DNA of 14,270 bases from Lachnospiraceae bacterium (GCA_017542725.1 JAFXWR010000337.1:1-14270); one strand, 5' to 3'. Positions 1-6,182 are shown, numbered from the stretch's first letter. Numbers and translations are program-made. The notes: generated from the letters alone by a model not told the origin.

Positions 1-1578
1 TAACCCTACATTGTTATATACATTGACATTATTAAATGTTACTGTTCCTGTTGTATAAAATCTAAGTAGCATATTGCCAGTACTATTTACATCACTTGAG
101 CCCGTCACTTTACCCCAATTTGCAAAATCACAATTTTCAAACTTAAGGTTAAGGCTTGTGTTATTATAATACAGTCTTATCATTTGATCGTATGAATCTT
201 CAGAATAATCAAACGAAGGAGAATCAGTTCCGTCAAATATTACATTATAAAAAGTTGTATTCATTGCTTGTACTTGGGTGTTTAATGCTGCAATCCTTGT
301 AGTATTAATTTTTATCTTATCACTTTCGCTTAAACCAAATATTTGAACAGGTAAATCAAACATTAATCCTTCTTCTTCAACTGACCTTATTGTTCCGCTT
401 GTTCCGCCTCCTAAACAATCTGTGATTACTAACTTATAATTGCCTGTTGATTTGAATGTAAAGTTAGTTAATGTGTGACCGTTGAGACATAAGTATAAAT
501 CTCTTTGCAAATCTATAGCATAAAAAGCTGTGCCTTGATCTCTTGGATCGCCAGGTCCGTCTTTTATAAATGTTACGTCTTCATTAAGATAAAAATACTC
601 TGGATGATCAATTGCTACTCTTTCATCTCCTACACTAGTCCATCCTGCAAGATGATCTATGAACTCTCCAAAGTGATCATCAAACTCAAGCCTCTTATAG
701 TCGAGACCATCATCTATTCCATGTGCAGCATACTCTGTGTGCACGCAATCACTTCCTGATGCTACGCCACACTCTTTATGAACATGTTCGCCACTCCAAC
801 CAGGGTCACCAGGTGCGCCAAGTAATTTATCATCATTTTTCAAAGATAAAAATTCTAATTGTATTTCTTCTTCCAACTCACTCATTGTCGCTATTTCATT
901 TTCATCTTCGACTTCACTACTTGAAGCTACGACATTCTCTTGTTCTATATTTTCTTTTTCATCTTGCACAAGTGAATCCTGTGAGCCCTCTTCATCATCT
1001 TCATCAACTTCACTCACTGTCGCAACTTCTTTTTCAGCGCTCTCATCTTCTATACTTTCTTTCTCATCTTTTTCATAACTTTCTACTACTTCTTCTTCTG
1101 ATTCTCCTTCATACACTTCTTCAGTTTCTTCTGATTCTTCTTCATGTTCTTCTATATCTTCTTCTGATTCTTCTTCATGTTCTTCTATATCTTCTTCTGA
1201 TTCTTCTTCATGTTCTTCTATATCTTCTTTTGGCTCTTCTTCATACTCCTCTTTATCTTCTTCTGGCTCTTCTTCATACTCCTCTTCATCTTGTACGGGT
1301 AAGTTCTGCAAGCCTCTCTCATCTTCATCTATATTTGCAATATCATCTTTTTCGTCATCAAAATTATCGCTGTCATTAAACAGATAGGTTCTTGACTCAT
1401 AATGAAACTCTTCATAATATTTTGAAGATATATCTTCAGACTGCTCCATCCCTTCAAGAGTATTGTTCACTATCTTGCTAAATGACATAGCAAAAGTTTG
1501 CGTCCCAGCATTTACAATTAACTGTGACACAATTAGTAATAAAGCGATAATTTTTTTGTTTCTAAAAATAAACTGCAT
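1..1578 (-). CDS. Secreted surface protein, N-terminal part (3' end beyond window)
   Basis: An open frame of 526 codons runs from the ATG at 1578 to the window edge without a stop. A GGGGG ribosome site lies just upstream. An overlapping ATG at 1582 hits a stop within seven codons, so 1578 is the start. Residues 1-30 form a signal peptide: RNKK, a hydrophobic core, and likely cleavage after TFA. Residues about 75-245 are very acidic and include five tandem 11-residue units near 95-149. From about 258 the protein changes: GDPGWSGEHVHKECG and a second Cys-His pair, then (around 360) LCLNGHTLT, LVITDC and short beta-rich strands with many Asn, Thr and Gly. That Cys/His lead-in followed by LCLNG...ITDC is familiar from gut clostridial surface proteins with right-handed beta-helix-like repeats. 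Its exact role (adhesin or carbohydrate binding) cannot be told, and the anchor is outside the window. I recognise the architecture, not a specific gene. Confidence 0.85.
   Translation of the reverse strand, partial: MQFIFRNKKIIALLLIVSQLIVNAGTQTFAMSFSKIVNNTLEGMEQSEDISSKYYEEFHYESRTYLFNDSDNFDDEKDDIANIDEDERGLQNLPVQDEEEYEEEPEEDKEEYEEEPKEDIEEHEEESEEDIEEHEEESEEDIEEHEEESEETEEVYEGESEEEVVESYEKDEKESIEDESAEKEVATVSEVDEDDEEGSQDSLVQDEKENIEQENVVASSSEVEDENEIATMSELEEEIQLEFLSLKNDDKLLGAPGDPGWSGEHVHKECGVASGSDCVHTEYAAHGIDDGLDYKRLEFDDHFGEFIDHLAGWTSVGDERVAIDHPEYFYLNEDVTFIKDGPGDPRDQGTAFYAIDLQRDLYLCLNGHTLTNFTFKSTGNYKLVITDCLGGGTSGTIRSVEEEGLMFDLPVQIFGLSESDKIKINTTRIAALNTQVQAMNTTFYNVIFDGTDSPSFDYSEDSYDQMIRLYYNNTSLNLKFENCDFANWGKVTGSSDVNSTGNMLLRFYTTGTVTFNNVNVYNNVGL
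1133..1297 (-). repeat. 33-base tandem repeat encoding acidic 11-residue units
   Basis: Five consecutive 33-base units start at 1133, 1166, 1199, 1232 and 1265. The first two are identical, the third differs at one base, and the fourth and fifth are diverged copies. They encode units of the type DIEEHEEESEE inside the acidic part of the secreted protein. The near-identity of neighbouring copies points to recent slippage or recombination, so copy number may vary between strains. The unit length keeps the frame. Confidence 0.9.
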
Positions 1579-1636
1579 ACATCCCCCTTCCATACTTACT
1601 ATGGAAAATAAATATTGCAAATATTTTTTATTAAAT

Positions 1637-1672
1637 AAAAAACCTTGTGTAGCATTTTCATTGCACACACAA
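1637..1672 (-). terminator. Terminator-like hairpin in the leader of the surface protein gene
   Basis: Read on the minus strand, TTGTGT..GCA pairs with TGC.ACACAA around a 7-base loop with a small bulge, and is followed by GG and six T. It lies downstream of the only promoter-like site in the gap and upstream of the gene. It is either a leader attenuator or a second terminator for the dxr cluster. The stem is modest, so confidence is limited. Confidence 0.35.
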
Positions 1673-1725
1673 AAATGAGTTAATGAAAAAATGTAACATT
1701 AGCTCTCTCATATTTTATCGCTATA

Positions 1726-1754
1726 ATTATATCACTAAACTGCGGTTTTTTCTA
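1726..1754 (-). promoter_or_regulatory. Possible promoter for the surface protein gene
   Basis: On the minus strand TAGAAA (1754-1749) and TATAAT (1731-1726) are separated by 17 bases. The -10 is perfect and the -35 matches TTGACA at four positions. The predicted start near 1719 would give a leader of about 140 bases that includes the hairpin at 1637-1672. Confidence 0.4.
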
Positions 1755-1788
1755 CTATCTTAATAATGTTTTAATACTTTTTTGGCAC

Positions 1789-1811
1789 AAAAATAGCGCC
1801 AAATGGCGCCA
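1789..1811 (-). terminator. Terminator of the maf-tat-dxr cluster
   Basis: On the minus strand TGGCGCC, loop ATTT and GGCGCTA form a GC-rich stem with one G-T pair, followed directly by five T. It lies about 55 bases after the dxr stop, as expected for an intrinsic terminator. Confidence 0.7.
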
Positions 1812-1812
1812 A

Positions 1813-1868
1813 TGTAAGGGCGATTGCAAACCGTAGTGGCGAACGCCAATTGTAGGGGCGAGCCCCTA
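1813..1868 (+). repeat. Dispersed palindromic repeat, three-unit copy overlapping the dxr stop
   Basis: Three related units follow one another: TGTAAGGGCGATTGC, CGTAGTGGCGAACGCC and TTGTAGGGGCGAGCCCCTA. The last forms the palindrome TAGGGGC-GA-GCCCCTA (1853-1868), and its terminal CTA is the complement of the dxr TAG stop. It belongs with the copies at 5292, 5674, 5877, 8024 and 11985. Confidence 0.75.
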
Positions 1869-3017
1869 TACTTTCTCTGCGAATATCATTGTTCTCTCTA
1901 TATCTGTAACATTAAATTTTTTCTTATTGAGTTTCCTTTTCTCAAACTCCCCCATCCCTCTCTCTATGAAATCCGCTATATCAAGGTACTTTATTTCCTT
2001 ATTTAAAAACCTTCTAACTGCCACCTCATTAAGCGCATTATATACCGACGGCATCAGTCCTCCAATTTTTATCGCCTTATACGCAAGTGCAAGACCTTTA
2101 AATGTCTTTAAATCAGGTGTGCCAATACTTATCTTATCAAGTTTAGTCCAATCTATTTCTTTTTCATTTATAAACTTTCTATTTTCTTTGTATAGTGCAT
2201 ACTCTATTGGTATCCTCATAGAAGGAACTCCAAGTTGTGCCTTAACCGCCCCATCCACAAATAATACCATACTATGAATAATAGACTCTCTTTGAACAAC
2301 CACATCAATTTTATCGTAACTCATATTGAATAGATGATGTGCTTCCATAATTTCAAGTCCCTTATTTACAAGTGTTGAACTATCAATAGTAATTTTTCTT
2401 CCCATAGACCAGTTCGGGTGTTTTAACGCGTCTTCAACTTTTATATTTTTAAGTTCAGATACCTTTTTACCATAAAATGGTCCGCCAGAAGCTGTGATAA
2501 TTATTTTTTTCACTGCATTTTCTTTTTCTCCCTGTAGGCATTGCCATATAGCAGAGTGTTCACTATCTATAGGTCGTAAATCAACTTTATATTTTTTTGC
2601 AAGTGGCATAATGATATCACCAGCGCACACAAGTGATTCTTTATTTGCAAGGCAAACAATTTTTTTTGCCTTCACTGCCTCTATAGTTGGTCTTATGCCT
2701 ATCATGCCTACAACTGATATCACAATCATAGTCGCAGTCTTTAGTGTTGCAAGTTTTATAAGTCCTTCCATACCCACTAAAACTTTTACATTTAGTCTAT
2801 TTTTTTTGCAAATATTTTTAAATTCATTTGCAGCATCTTCATCATAAATTGCTACAAGTTTAACATTTGTAAGTTTCACTTGCTCATATAACTTTTTCAC
2901 ATTGCTCTTACAAGCAAGCGCAACTATTTCTTTATCGCCGACAGTTTTTATGACATCAATTGCTTGTGTGCCGATGCTACCAGTCGAACCAATTATTACA
3001 ACCTTATCCTTTTTCAT
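1866..3017 (-). CDS. dxr: 1-deoxy-D-xylulose 5-phosphate reductoisomerase
   Basis: This is the second, committing enzyme of the DXP (MEP) isoprenoid pathway. It converts DXP to 2-C-methylerythritol 4-phosphate with NADPH and a divalent metal in the cytoplasm. The 383 residues match the family length. The N-terminal Rossmann motif GSTGSIGTQ is at 10-18 and LANKESLV at 123-130. The metal ligands are recognisable as D151 and E153 in PIDSEHSAIW, and E222 in STLVNKGLE. SGGPF (177-181), HPNWSMG (200-206) and QLGVPSMRIPIEYAL are also typical. A GAGGT ribosome site sits 5 bases before the ATG. The gene follows tatC by 26 bases and is probably the last of the maf-tat cluster. Functionally it is unrelated to Tat export. 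Its TAG stop lies inside a palindromic repeat. Confidence 0.98.
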   Translation of the reverse strand: MKKDKVVIIGSTGSIGTQAIDVIKTVGDKEIVALACKSNVKKLYEQVKLTNVKLVAIYDEDAANEFKNICKKNRLNVKVLVGMEGLIKLATLKTATMIVISVVGMIGIRPTIEAVKAKKIVCLANKESLVCAGDIIMPLAKKYKVDLRPIDSEHSAIWQCLQGEKENAVKKIIITASGGPFYGKKVSELKNIKVEDALKHPNWSMGRKITIDSSTLVNKGLEIMEAHHLFNMSYDKIDVVVQRESIIHSMVLFVDGAVKAQLGVPSMRIPIEYALYKENRKFINEKEIDWTKLDKISIGTPDLKTFKGLALAYKAIKIGGLMPSVYNALNEVAVRRFLNKEIKYLDIADFIERGMGEFEKRKLNKKKFNVTDIERTMIFAEKV

Positions 3018-3043
3018 TTTAACCTCACTTATCCTTGTACTGG

Positions 3044-3757
3044 CTATCTATACGAACTTATTTTAGCCACACACACACCCACTTCATATAAAAGATACAA
3101 TGGCACGCTTAACATAATTTGCGACAGAGCATCTGGCGGAGTCAAGATTGCCGATATAGTAACTATAAAAAGCAAAACATATTTCCTAAATGATTTTAAA
3201 GTTTCATAATTTACTATTCCATGCACTGATAACATATATATCACCACAGGAAGTTCAAATGCAATCCCAAAAGGTAACAAAAATGAAAATAAGAAATTAA
3301 TATATCTTCCAATTGAAAACAGTGGTTCTCCAACTCCATTTCCAATCACTATAAAAAAATCTAAAAGAAAATTATATATCACAAAATATGCAAATGATAT
3401 TCCAGTAATAAATAGTAGTAAGCATACAACAAATAATATCTTAAACTTTTTAACCTCATTTCTATACAAAGCAGGTTTTATAAATTTCCATAAAAAGAAC
3501 AATATAAATGGGCTAACGATGATAGCCCCTATGATAATTGATAATTCCACTTTACATACAAATACTTCAGGCAAAGTAGTATATATGACATTTATGCCTC
3601 TGCTAGTCAATGGTTTTTTGATATATACCAATACATTTTCTGTAAAAAATGCAAATGAAATAGTGAATCCAATTGCAAGAAAAATAACTACTTTTATAAT
3701 CAGTTTTCTTAAATCATTTAAATGTATTGCTAATGACTTAATCTCATCATTATTCAT
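3044..3757 (-). CDS. tatC: Twin-arginine translocase subunit TatC
   Basis: TatC is the multi-spanning membrane receptor that recognises twin-arginine signal peptides and, with TatA/TatB proteins, exports folded proteins. The 237-residue product has about six hydrophobic segments. Family hallmarks are visible: an N-terminal cytoplasmic HLNDLRK (usually HL.ELR, so Asp replaces Glu here), the PFGIAFELPVVIY segment in the middle, and ILTPPDALSQ followed by P-Y-YE near the C-terminus. The start overlaps the end of tatA by 8 bases (ATGAATAA), which suggests translational coupling. It is the third of three consecutive tat genes. The family assignment is firm. The E-to-D change in the signal-recognition motif is conservative. 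Confidence 0.96.
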   Translation of the reverse strand: MNNDEIKSLAIHLNDLRKLIIKVVIFLAIGFTISFAFFTENVLVYIKKPLTSRGINVIYTTLPEVFVCKVELSIIIGAIIVSPFILFFLWKFIKPALYRNEVKKFKILFVVCLLLFITGISFAYFVIYNFLLDFFIVIGNGVGEPLFSIGRYINFLFSFLLPFGIAFELPVVIYMLSVHGIVNYETLKSFRKYVLLFIVTISAILTPPDALSQIMLSVPLYLLYEVGVCVAKISSYR

Positions 3758-3932
3758 CTTTTACTTTCTCTTTATCATCACTTGAGTTATCGTCACTTTT
3801 ACCATGGACTTCATCTTTAAACTCTCTTACACTTTTTCCGATAGCTTTACCAAGTCCTGATATTTTTGTGCCACCAAAAACTACTGCGGCTATAAGTAAA
3901 ATAATTATTAACTCTTGAACTCCTATGTGCAT
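3750..3932 (-). CDS. tatA: Twin-arginine translocase subunit TatA
   Basis: TatA proteins form the pore or membrane-thinning oligomer of the Tat system. The product is 60 residues: a short N-terminus with IGVQELIIILLIAAVVFG (one membrane span with an early polar Gln-Glu), the FG hinge at 19-20, an amphipathic helix with GLGKAIGKSVREFKDEV, and a charged, acidic tail. I chose ATG 3932 because GGGGG lies a few bases upstream. A longer frame beginning with TTG at 3944 has no ribosome site and adds only four residues. The gene lies 14 bases after the TatB-like gene and overlaps tatC by 8 bases. Confidence 0.93.
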   Translation of the reverse strand: MHIGVQELIIILLIAAVVFGGTKISGLGKAIGKSVREFKDEVHGKSDDNSSDDKEKVKDE

Positions 3933-3946
3933 ATTGACCCCCAATA

Positions 3947-4117
3947 TTAATCTTTATCTATTTCTAAATCCATTTCTTTTTTTACATCTTTAATTACGGT
4001 TTTGTACTTATTTATAACCTTTCCAAGCGCTTTACCAATCTTTGGCAAATTATCTGGTCCCACAAAAACAAAGGCCACTATCAAAATTATTATTATCTCA
4101 CCAATTCCTATACTCAT
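3947..4117 (-). CDS. TatB-like subunit of the twin-arginine translocase
   Basis: This 56-residue product belongs to the TatA/TatB family: MSIGIGE, a single membrane span (about 7-19), the hinge FVGPDNLPKIGKALGK and a lysine-rich amphipathic helix. The GP..LP hinge is more typical of TatB, while the neighbouring gene has the FGGTKI hinge of TatA. The cluster therefore seems to encode both a TatB-like and a TatA-like partner for TatC. Many Gram-positive Tat systems have only TatA and TatC. No clear ribosome site precedes the ATG, which comes 3 bases after the amidohydrolase stop, so it is probably translated by coupling. The tail is short for a TatB, so a second TatA remains possible. Confidence 0.88.
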   Translation of the reverse strand: MSIGIGEIIIILIVAFVFVGPDNLPKIGKALGKVINKYKTVIKDVKKEMDLEIDKD

Positions 4118-4120
4118 ATA

Positions 4121-5257
4121 CTAATATGTTTTCAACAAAGAAAGAACATTATTTTTGCAGAGGTTCTCGGCTGTTTTTATTTTTAATTTATCAAGTAGTT
4201 GATAATATTTTACAACCTCGGCAGGGTATGTGTCAAAATGTCCTACCTTATCTGTTCCTAATAGAAATCTATCAGGATGCTTCTCTATAAGTTTTACCCA
4301 GTCATCTAAACTATCGCCATCATAAAAGTTATTTGGGAATTTATCAAGGAAATAGTAATCATATACTACCCAAGAAATGTCTATCCATAAATTATTATTT
4401 TTTTGTAATAACTCATCTGCTATTTTTGTAAGTTTTTTAACTTCAACTCTTCTTGATATACCTACGTGAGCCCATATAATTTTACATTTTCTGTTGTGGG
4501 CAAGCGCTCTCTTTAATTCATCGAGATATAAAATCTTATCTGTGCTTTGACCAGTTATATTATGATGAAGAAGAACTGGTAATCCTTTAGCTGCTGCCAC
4601 ATCATATATGCCTCTAAACCCATCTCCATCAGCATGTGGTGGCTCTCCATAAGTAAGTGCAGTAAGGTCATCGTGGCGACTCATAAGTTCTCCAACGCCG
4701 CACCAAAACTTTGGATAAATATTTAATATTTGTTCTAAGTGGTCAGCTGCAAACTTATCATTTCCATTAAAACCACAACAAAATGGAAAAAATCTTTCTC
4801 TTATCGAGTTATTTGATGCAAGCAATTCTTCTGCAAGTATATAGTCAGTTGCAGAATAATAATAGCATCTACTATCATTGCTAAGATAATATGATGGGGC
4901 TTCTGGCATACTGCTATCCCATTGCTTTGCAATACCCATACCAAAAATTACAGCCTTTGATACGCCAGACATGTCCATCGCTTTGCAGAGTGTAGGAAAT
5001 CCATCTGACTTTTCAAGAAAATCCAAATAATGCAAATGACTATCTACAATATCATATTTGATCTTTTCTTTTGGTGCTACTATATCAACTTTTTTATTAG
5101 TAGCTCGGCTTTCATCAACCAAATGATTCTTATATGCCGAATCACCATTATCCTCCGCAAAAACTTTTGCCGTTTCAATTGGCATATTGCTTGCTGCAAC
5201 TAAACCTAAAGTGGATGCTGCAGCCATTTTTAAAAATTCTCTTCTGGTCATTTTCAT
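4121..5257 (-). CDS. Tat-exported metal-dependent amidohydrolase family protein
   Basis: The 378-residue product starts with a twin-arginine signal, MTRREFLKMAAAS at 3-15, then a hydrophobic segment and a likely cleavage site after VFA (34). The mature part looks like a TIM-barrel hydrolase of the amidohydrolase-2 type. VDSHLH gives an H74-x-H76 metal pair, and E190 in VGELMSRHD, H231 in LLHHN, H264 in IIWAHVG and D336 in LLGTDKVGH fit the later metal ligands. The substrate cannot be read from the sequence. AGGAAGAG lies about 7 bases before the first ATG. The tat genes follow with only a 3-base gap, so this is very likely their substrate. Export after metal loading and folding would explain the use of Tat. 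The stop is a TAG at 4121. Confidence 0.9.
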   Translation of the reverse strand: MKMTRREFLKMAAASTLGLVAASNMPIETAKVFAEDNGDSAYKNHLVDESRATNKKVDIVAPKEKIKYDIVDSHLHYLDFLEKSDGFPTLCKAMDMSGVSKAVIFGMGIAKQWDSSMPEAPSYYLSNDSRCYYYSATDYILAEELLASNNSIRERFFPFCCGFNGNDKFAADHLEQILNIYPKFWCGVGELMSRHDDLTALTYGEPPHADGDGFRGIYDVAAAKGLPVLLHHNITGQSTDKILYLDELKRALAHNRKCKIIWAHVGISRRVEVKKLTKIADELLQKNNNLWIDISWVVYDYYFLDKFPNNFYDGDSLDDWVKLIEKHPDRFLLGTDKVGHFDTYPAEVVKYYQLLDKLKIKTAENLCKNNVLSLLKTY

Positions 5258-5291
5258 AATTTTCTCTTCCTTTTATATTGTCAAATTCTAA

Positions 5292-5316
5292 TTGTAGGGG
5301 CGAGCACTGCGAGCCC
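5292..5316 (+). repeat. Dispersed palindromic repeat between maf and the amidohydrolase gene
   Basis: The copy begins TTGTAGGGGCGAGCACTG and ends CGAGCCC. It can fold with GGGC/GCCC outside and GCA/TGC inside, across a two-base mismatch. It begins 2 bases after the maf stop (reading leftward). Twenty-four bases at 5294-5317 recur in opposite orientation at 8027-8050, allowing for the flanking base. Confidence 0.8.
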
Positions 5317-5318
5317 AC

Positions 5319-5870
5319 CTATACTATTGAATTAAATGCCTTCATCGGAAACCCAATTACATTATCAACATTCCCCTCCACCTTCACTGCAAAATCAAAA
5401 CTCTCATCCTGTATACCATAACTTCCCGCCTTATCCTGTGGATTACATCTATCTATATATTCTTCTATCTCTTTATCACTAAGTTCTCTAAATGTAACTT
5501 TTGTAATCTCGTGCGCGATTTTTACATCATCGCCTCTCATCACACAAACTGATGATGCCACTATGTGAGTTTTACCTGATAGAGATTTAAGAATCCTAAC
5601 TGCGTCCTCTCTATCTTTTGGTTTGCCGATGATTACGCCATCGTTCACCACTACTGTGTCGCAACTCACAATCGGGCTCCTAAAGTCCGCCCCTACAGAC
5701 TTCGCTTTTGCGATAGCACACTCGTTTACTAACGCTTCACTGTACTTCTCGCCAACTATATTTTTCTCATCGCCACTTGGCAACACGACTTCAAAATCTA
5801 TACCATTTTCTTTTAGTATGTCTCTTCTTCGTGGTGATGCTGAAGCTAAAATTATTTTTTCTATTTTCAT
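5319..5870 (-). CDS. maf: Maf-like nucleotide pyrophosphatase
   Basis: Maf proteins hydrolyse non-canonical or modified nucleoside triphosphates in the cytoplasm and have been linked to septum formation. The 183 residues are close to the usual length. The hallmark ASASPRR is at 9-15, the catalytic Asp is D71 in SCDTVVV (commonly GADT), and IGKPKDRE, LSGKTHIV, YIDRCNPQDKAGSYGIQ and NVIGFP follow in order. Residues 58-66 (SVGADFRSP) are read from DNA that matches the window's palindromic repeat. This falls in a variable loop, so the fold is probably intact. The start is ATG 5870. It has no normal GGAGG, only GGGCGAG about 14-20 bases upstream, inside another repeat copy. The C-terminus is slightly short, ending just before a third copy. 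Confidence 0.96.
   Translation of the reverse strand: MKIEKIILASASPRRRDILKENGIDFEVVLPSGDEKNIVGEKYSEALVNECAIAKAKSVGADFRSPIVSCDTVVVNDGVIIGKPKDREDAVRILKSLSGKTHIVASSVCVMRGDDVKIAHEITKVTFRELSDKEIEEYIDRCNPQDKAGSYGIQDESFDFAVKVEGNVDNVIGFPMKAFNSIV
5674..5697 (-). repeat. Repeat copy embedded in the maf coding sequence
   Basis: On the minus strand TGTAGGGGCGGACTTTAG continues to GAGCCC. Both ends match the TGTAGGGGCG and GAGCCC ends of the intergenic copies. It is read in frame as (S)VGADFRSP. The middle is diverged, so this could be a decayed insertion or a chance match. Confidence 0.5.
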
Positions 5871-5876
5871 ATTTTT

Positions 5877-5897
5877 TATTGGGCTCGCCCGTACAAA
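5877..5897 (-). repeat. Minimal repeat copy forming the maf leader
   Basis: On the minus strand TTGTACGGGCGAGCCCAATAA is the shortest form of the dispersed repeat, with GGGC and GCCC separated by only GA. It overlaps the predicted transcription start and reaches to within 6 bases of the maf ATG, so it makes up most of the leader. Confidence 0.65.
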
Positions 5898-5925
5898 TTA
5901 TATCATATATAGTGTTTTTGTGCTA
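5897..5925 (-). promoter_or_regulatory. Predicted promoter of the maf-tat-dxr cluster
   Basis: On the minus strand TATAAT (5902-5897) is preceded by TGA, giving the extended -10 TGATATAAT. The -35 region is poor (TAGCAC at the 17-base spacing), which is usual for extended -10 promoters. The predicted start lies near 5890, about 20 bases before the maf ATG. Confidence 0.55.
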
Positions 5926-5960
5926 CACATCTATTTTCAGACCGCAACGCAATAAGGTTA

Positions 5961-5989
5961 TTATCAAATTTTCAAAAATATTGTATAAT
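5961..5989 (+). promoter_or_regulatory. Promoter of the small membrane peptide gene
   Basis: TTATCA (5961-5966), a 17-base spacer and a perfect TATAAT (5984-5989) form a good sigma-A type site pointing right. The expected start near 5996 gives a leader of about 40 bases that begins inside the direct repeat at 5989-6007. Confidence 0.75.
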
Positions 5990-6007
5990 TTGATTGCCTA
6001 CTCTTTG
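5989..6007 (+). repeat. Direct repeat DR1 at the 5' end of the toxin-like transcript
   Basis: TTTGATTGCCTACTCTTTG at 5989-6007 matches TTTGATTACCTACTCATTG at 6164-6182 in 17 of 19 positions. DR1 overlaps the predicted start of the rightward transcript, and DR2 overlaps the start of the leftward antisense transcript. DR1 also forms a small hairpin, TACTC-TTT-GAGTA (5999-6011), ahead of the ribosome site. Confidence 0.85.
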
Positions 6008-6034
6008 AGTAGAGATTACGAAAGGAGGAAGGCT

Positions 6035-6127
6035 ATGAATTACTTACTCATTGAAATAGTTGCAAGTGTAATAGCAGGATTAATCCTATATTTCATTTGC
6101 AAGTGGCTTGATAACCACTTTAACTAG
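6035..6127 (+). CDS. Small membrane peptide, Fst-like type I toxin candidate
   Basis: The 30-codon gene has a strong AAAGGAGG site (6021-6028), 6 bases before the ATG, and its own promoter and terminator. The product has a short N-terminus, one membrane span (about residues 4-22) with AGLILYFICKWLDN at its end, and a short polar tail. This size and layout, with a small residue and Gly in mid-membrane and WLD just after it, resembles the Fst/Ldr group of type I toxins. Those peptides insert in the membrane and disturb it when not repressed by antisense RNA. The Pro found in many Fst peptides is absent. It is the only rightward gene in the window. The surrounding convergent RNA and direct repeats support the call more than the peptide alone does. 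A harmless small membrane protein remains possible. Confidence 0.78.
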   Translation: MNYLLIEIVASVIAGLILYFICKWLDNHFN

Positions 6128-6132
6128 GTATC

Positions 6133-6166
6133 AAAAAAGCACTCGTGCAACCGAGTGCTTTTTTTT
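6133..6166. terminator. Shared bidirectional terminator
   Basis: Six A and GCACTCG (6133-6145), loop TGCAAC and CGAGTGC with eight T (6152-6166) form an intrinsic terminator that works in both directions. It ends the rightward peptide gene and the leftward antisense RNA, and it is also the first terminator after atpC. Confidence 0.92.
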
Positions 6167-6182
6167 GATTACCTACTCATTG
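6164..6182 (+). repeat. Direct repeat DR2 at the 5' end of the antisense transcript
   Basis: This is the partner of DR1 (17 of 19 positions identical). Because it is transcribed from the opposite strand, the antisense RNA carries the complement of DR1, so the two separate RNAs can pair at their 5' ends. Confidence 0.85.

Larger units (their letters stand above)
1579..1865. other. Intergenic region between dxr and the surface protein gene
   Basis: This 287-base gap has no convincing gene; the short frames in it lack ribosome sites. From right to left it holds a three-unit copy of the dispersed repeat (1813-1868), a terminator for the dxr cluster (1789-1811), a possible minus-strand promoter (1726-1754), a terminator-like hairpin (1637-1672) and a small palindrome, CCATA-GTAAG-TATGG (1590-1604), just ahead of the surface gene's ribosome site. 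Confidence 0.6.

Noticed and set aside
1133..1297. CRISPR array suggested by regular repeats
   Set aside because: The units are contiguous without spacers, keep the reading frame and encode acidic residues of the secreted protein.
723..1379. Long rightward frame of Leu- and His-rich protein across the repeat region
   Set aside because: It lies opposite the acidic tandem repeats of the leftward surface protein, has no ribosome site, and its low-complexity composition follows from the antisense of GAA/GAT codons.
1927..2847. Rightward frames opposite dxr
   Set aside because: They lack ribosome sites, and dxr on the other strand has full family conservation, so they are antisense shadows. The same holds for rightward frames opposite the atp genes.
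3933..3944. Four-residue N-terminal extension of TatA from TTG 3944
   Set aside because: TTG has no ribosome site, while ATG 3932 has GGGGG at a suitable distance and gives the usual short TatA N-terminus.
5777..6034. Longer frame ending in the same residues as the small membrane peptide
   Set aside because: The upstream part runs antisense through the start of maf and across both promoters. The AAAGGAGG site and promoter place the real start at 6035.
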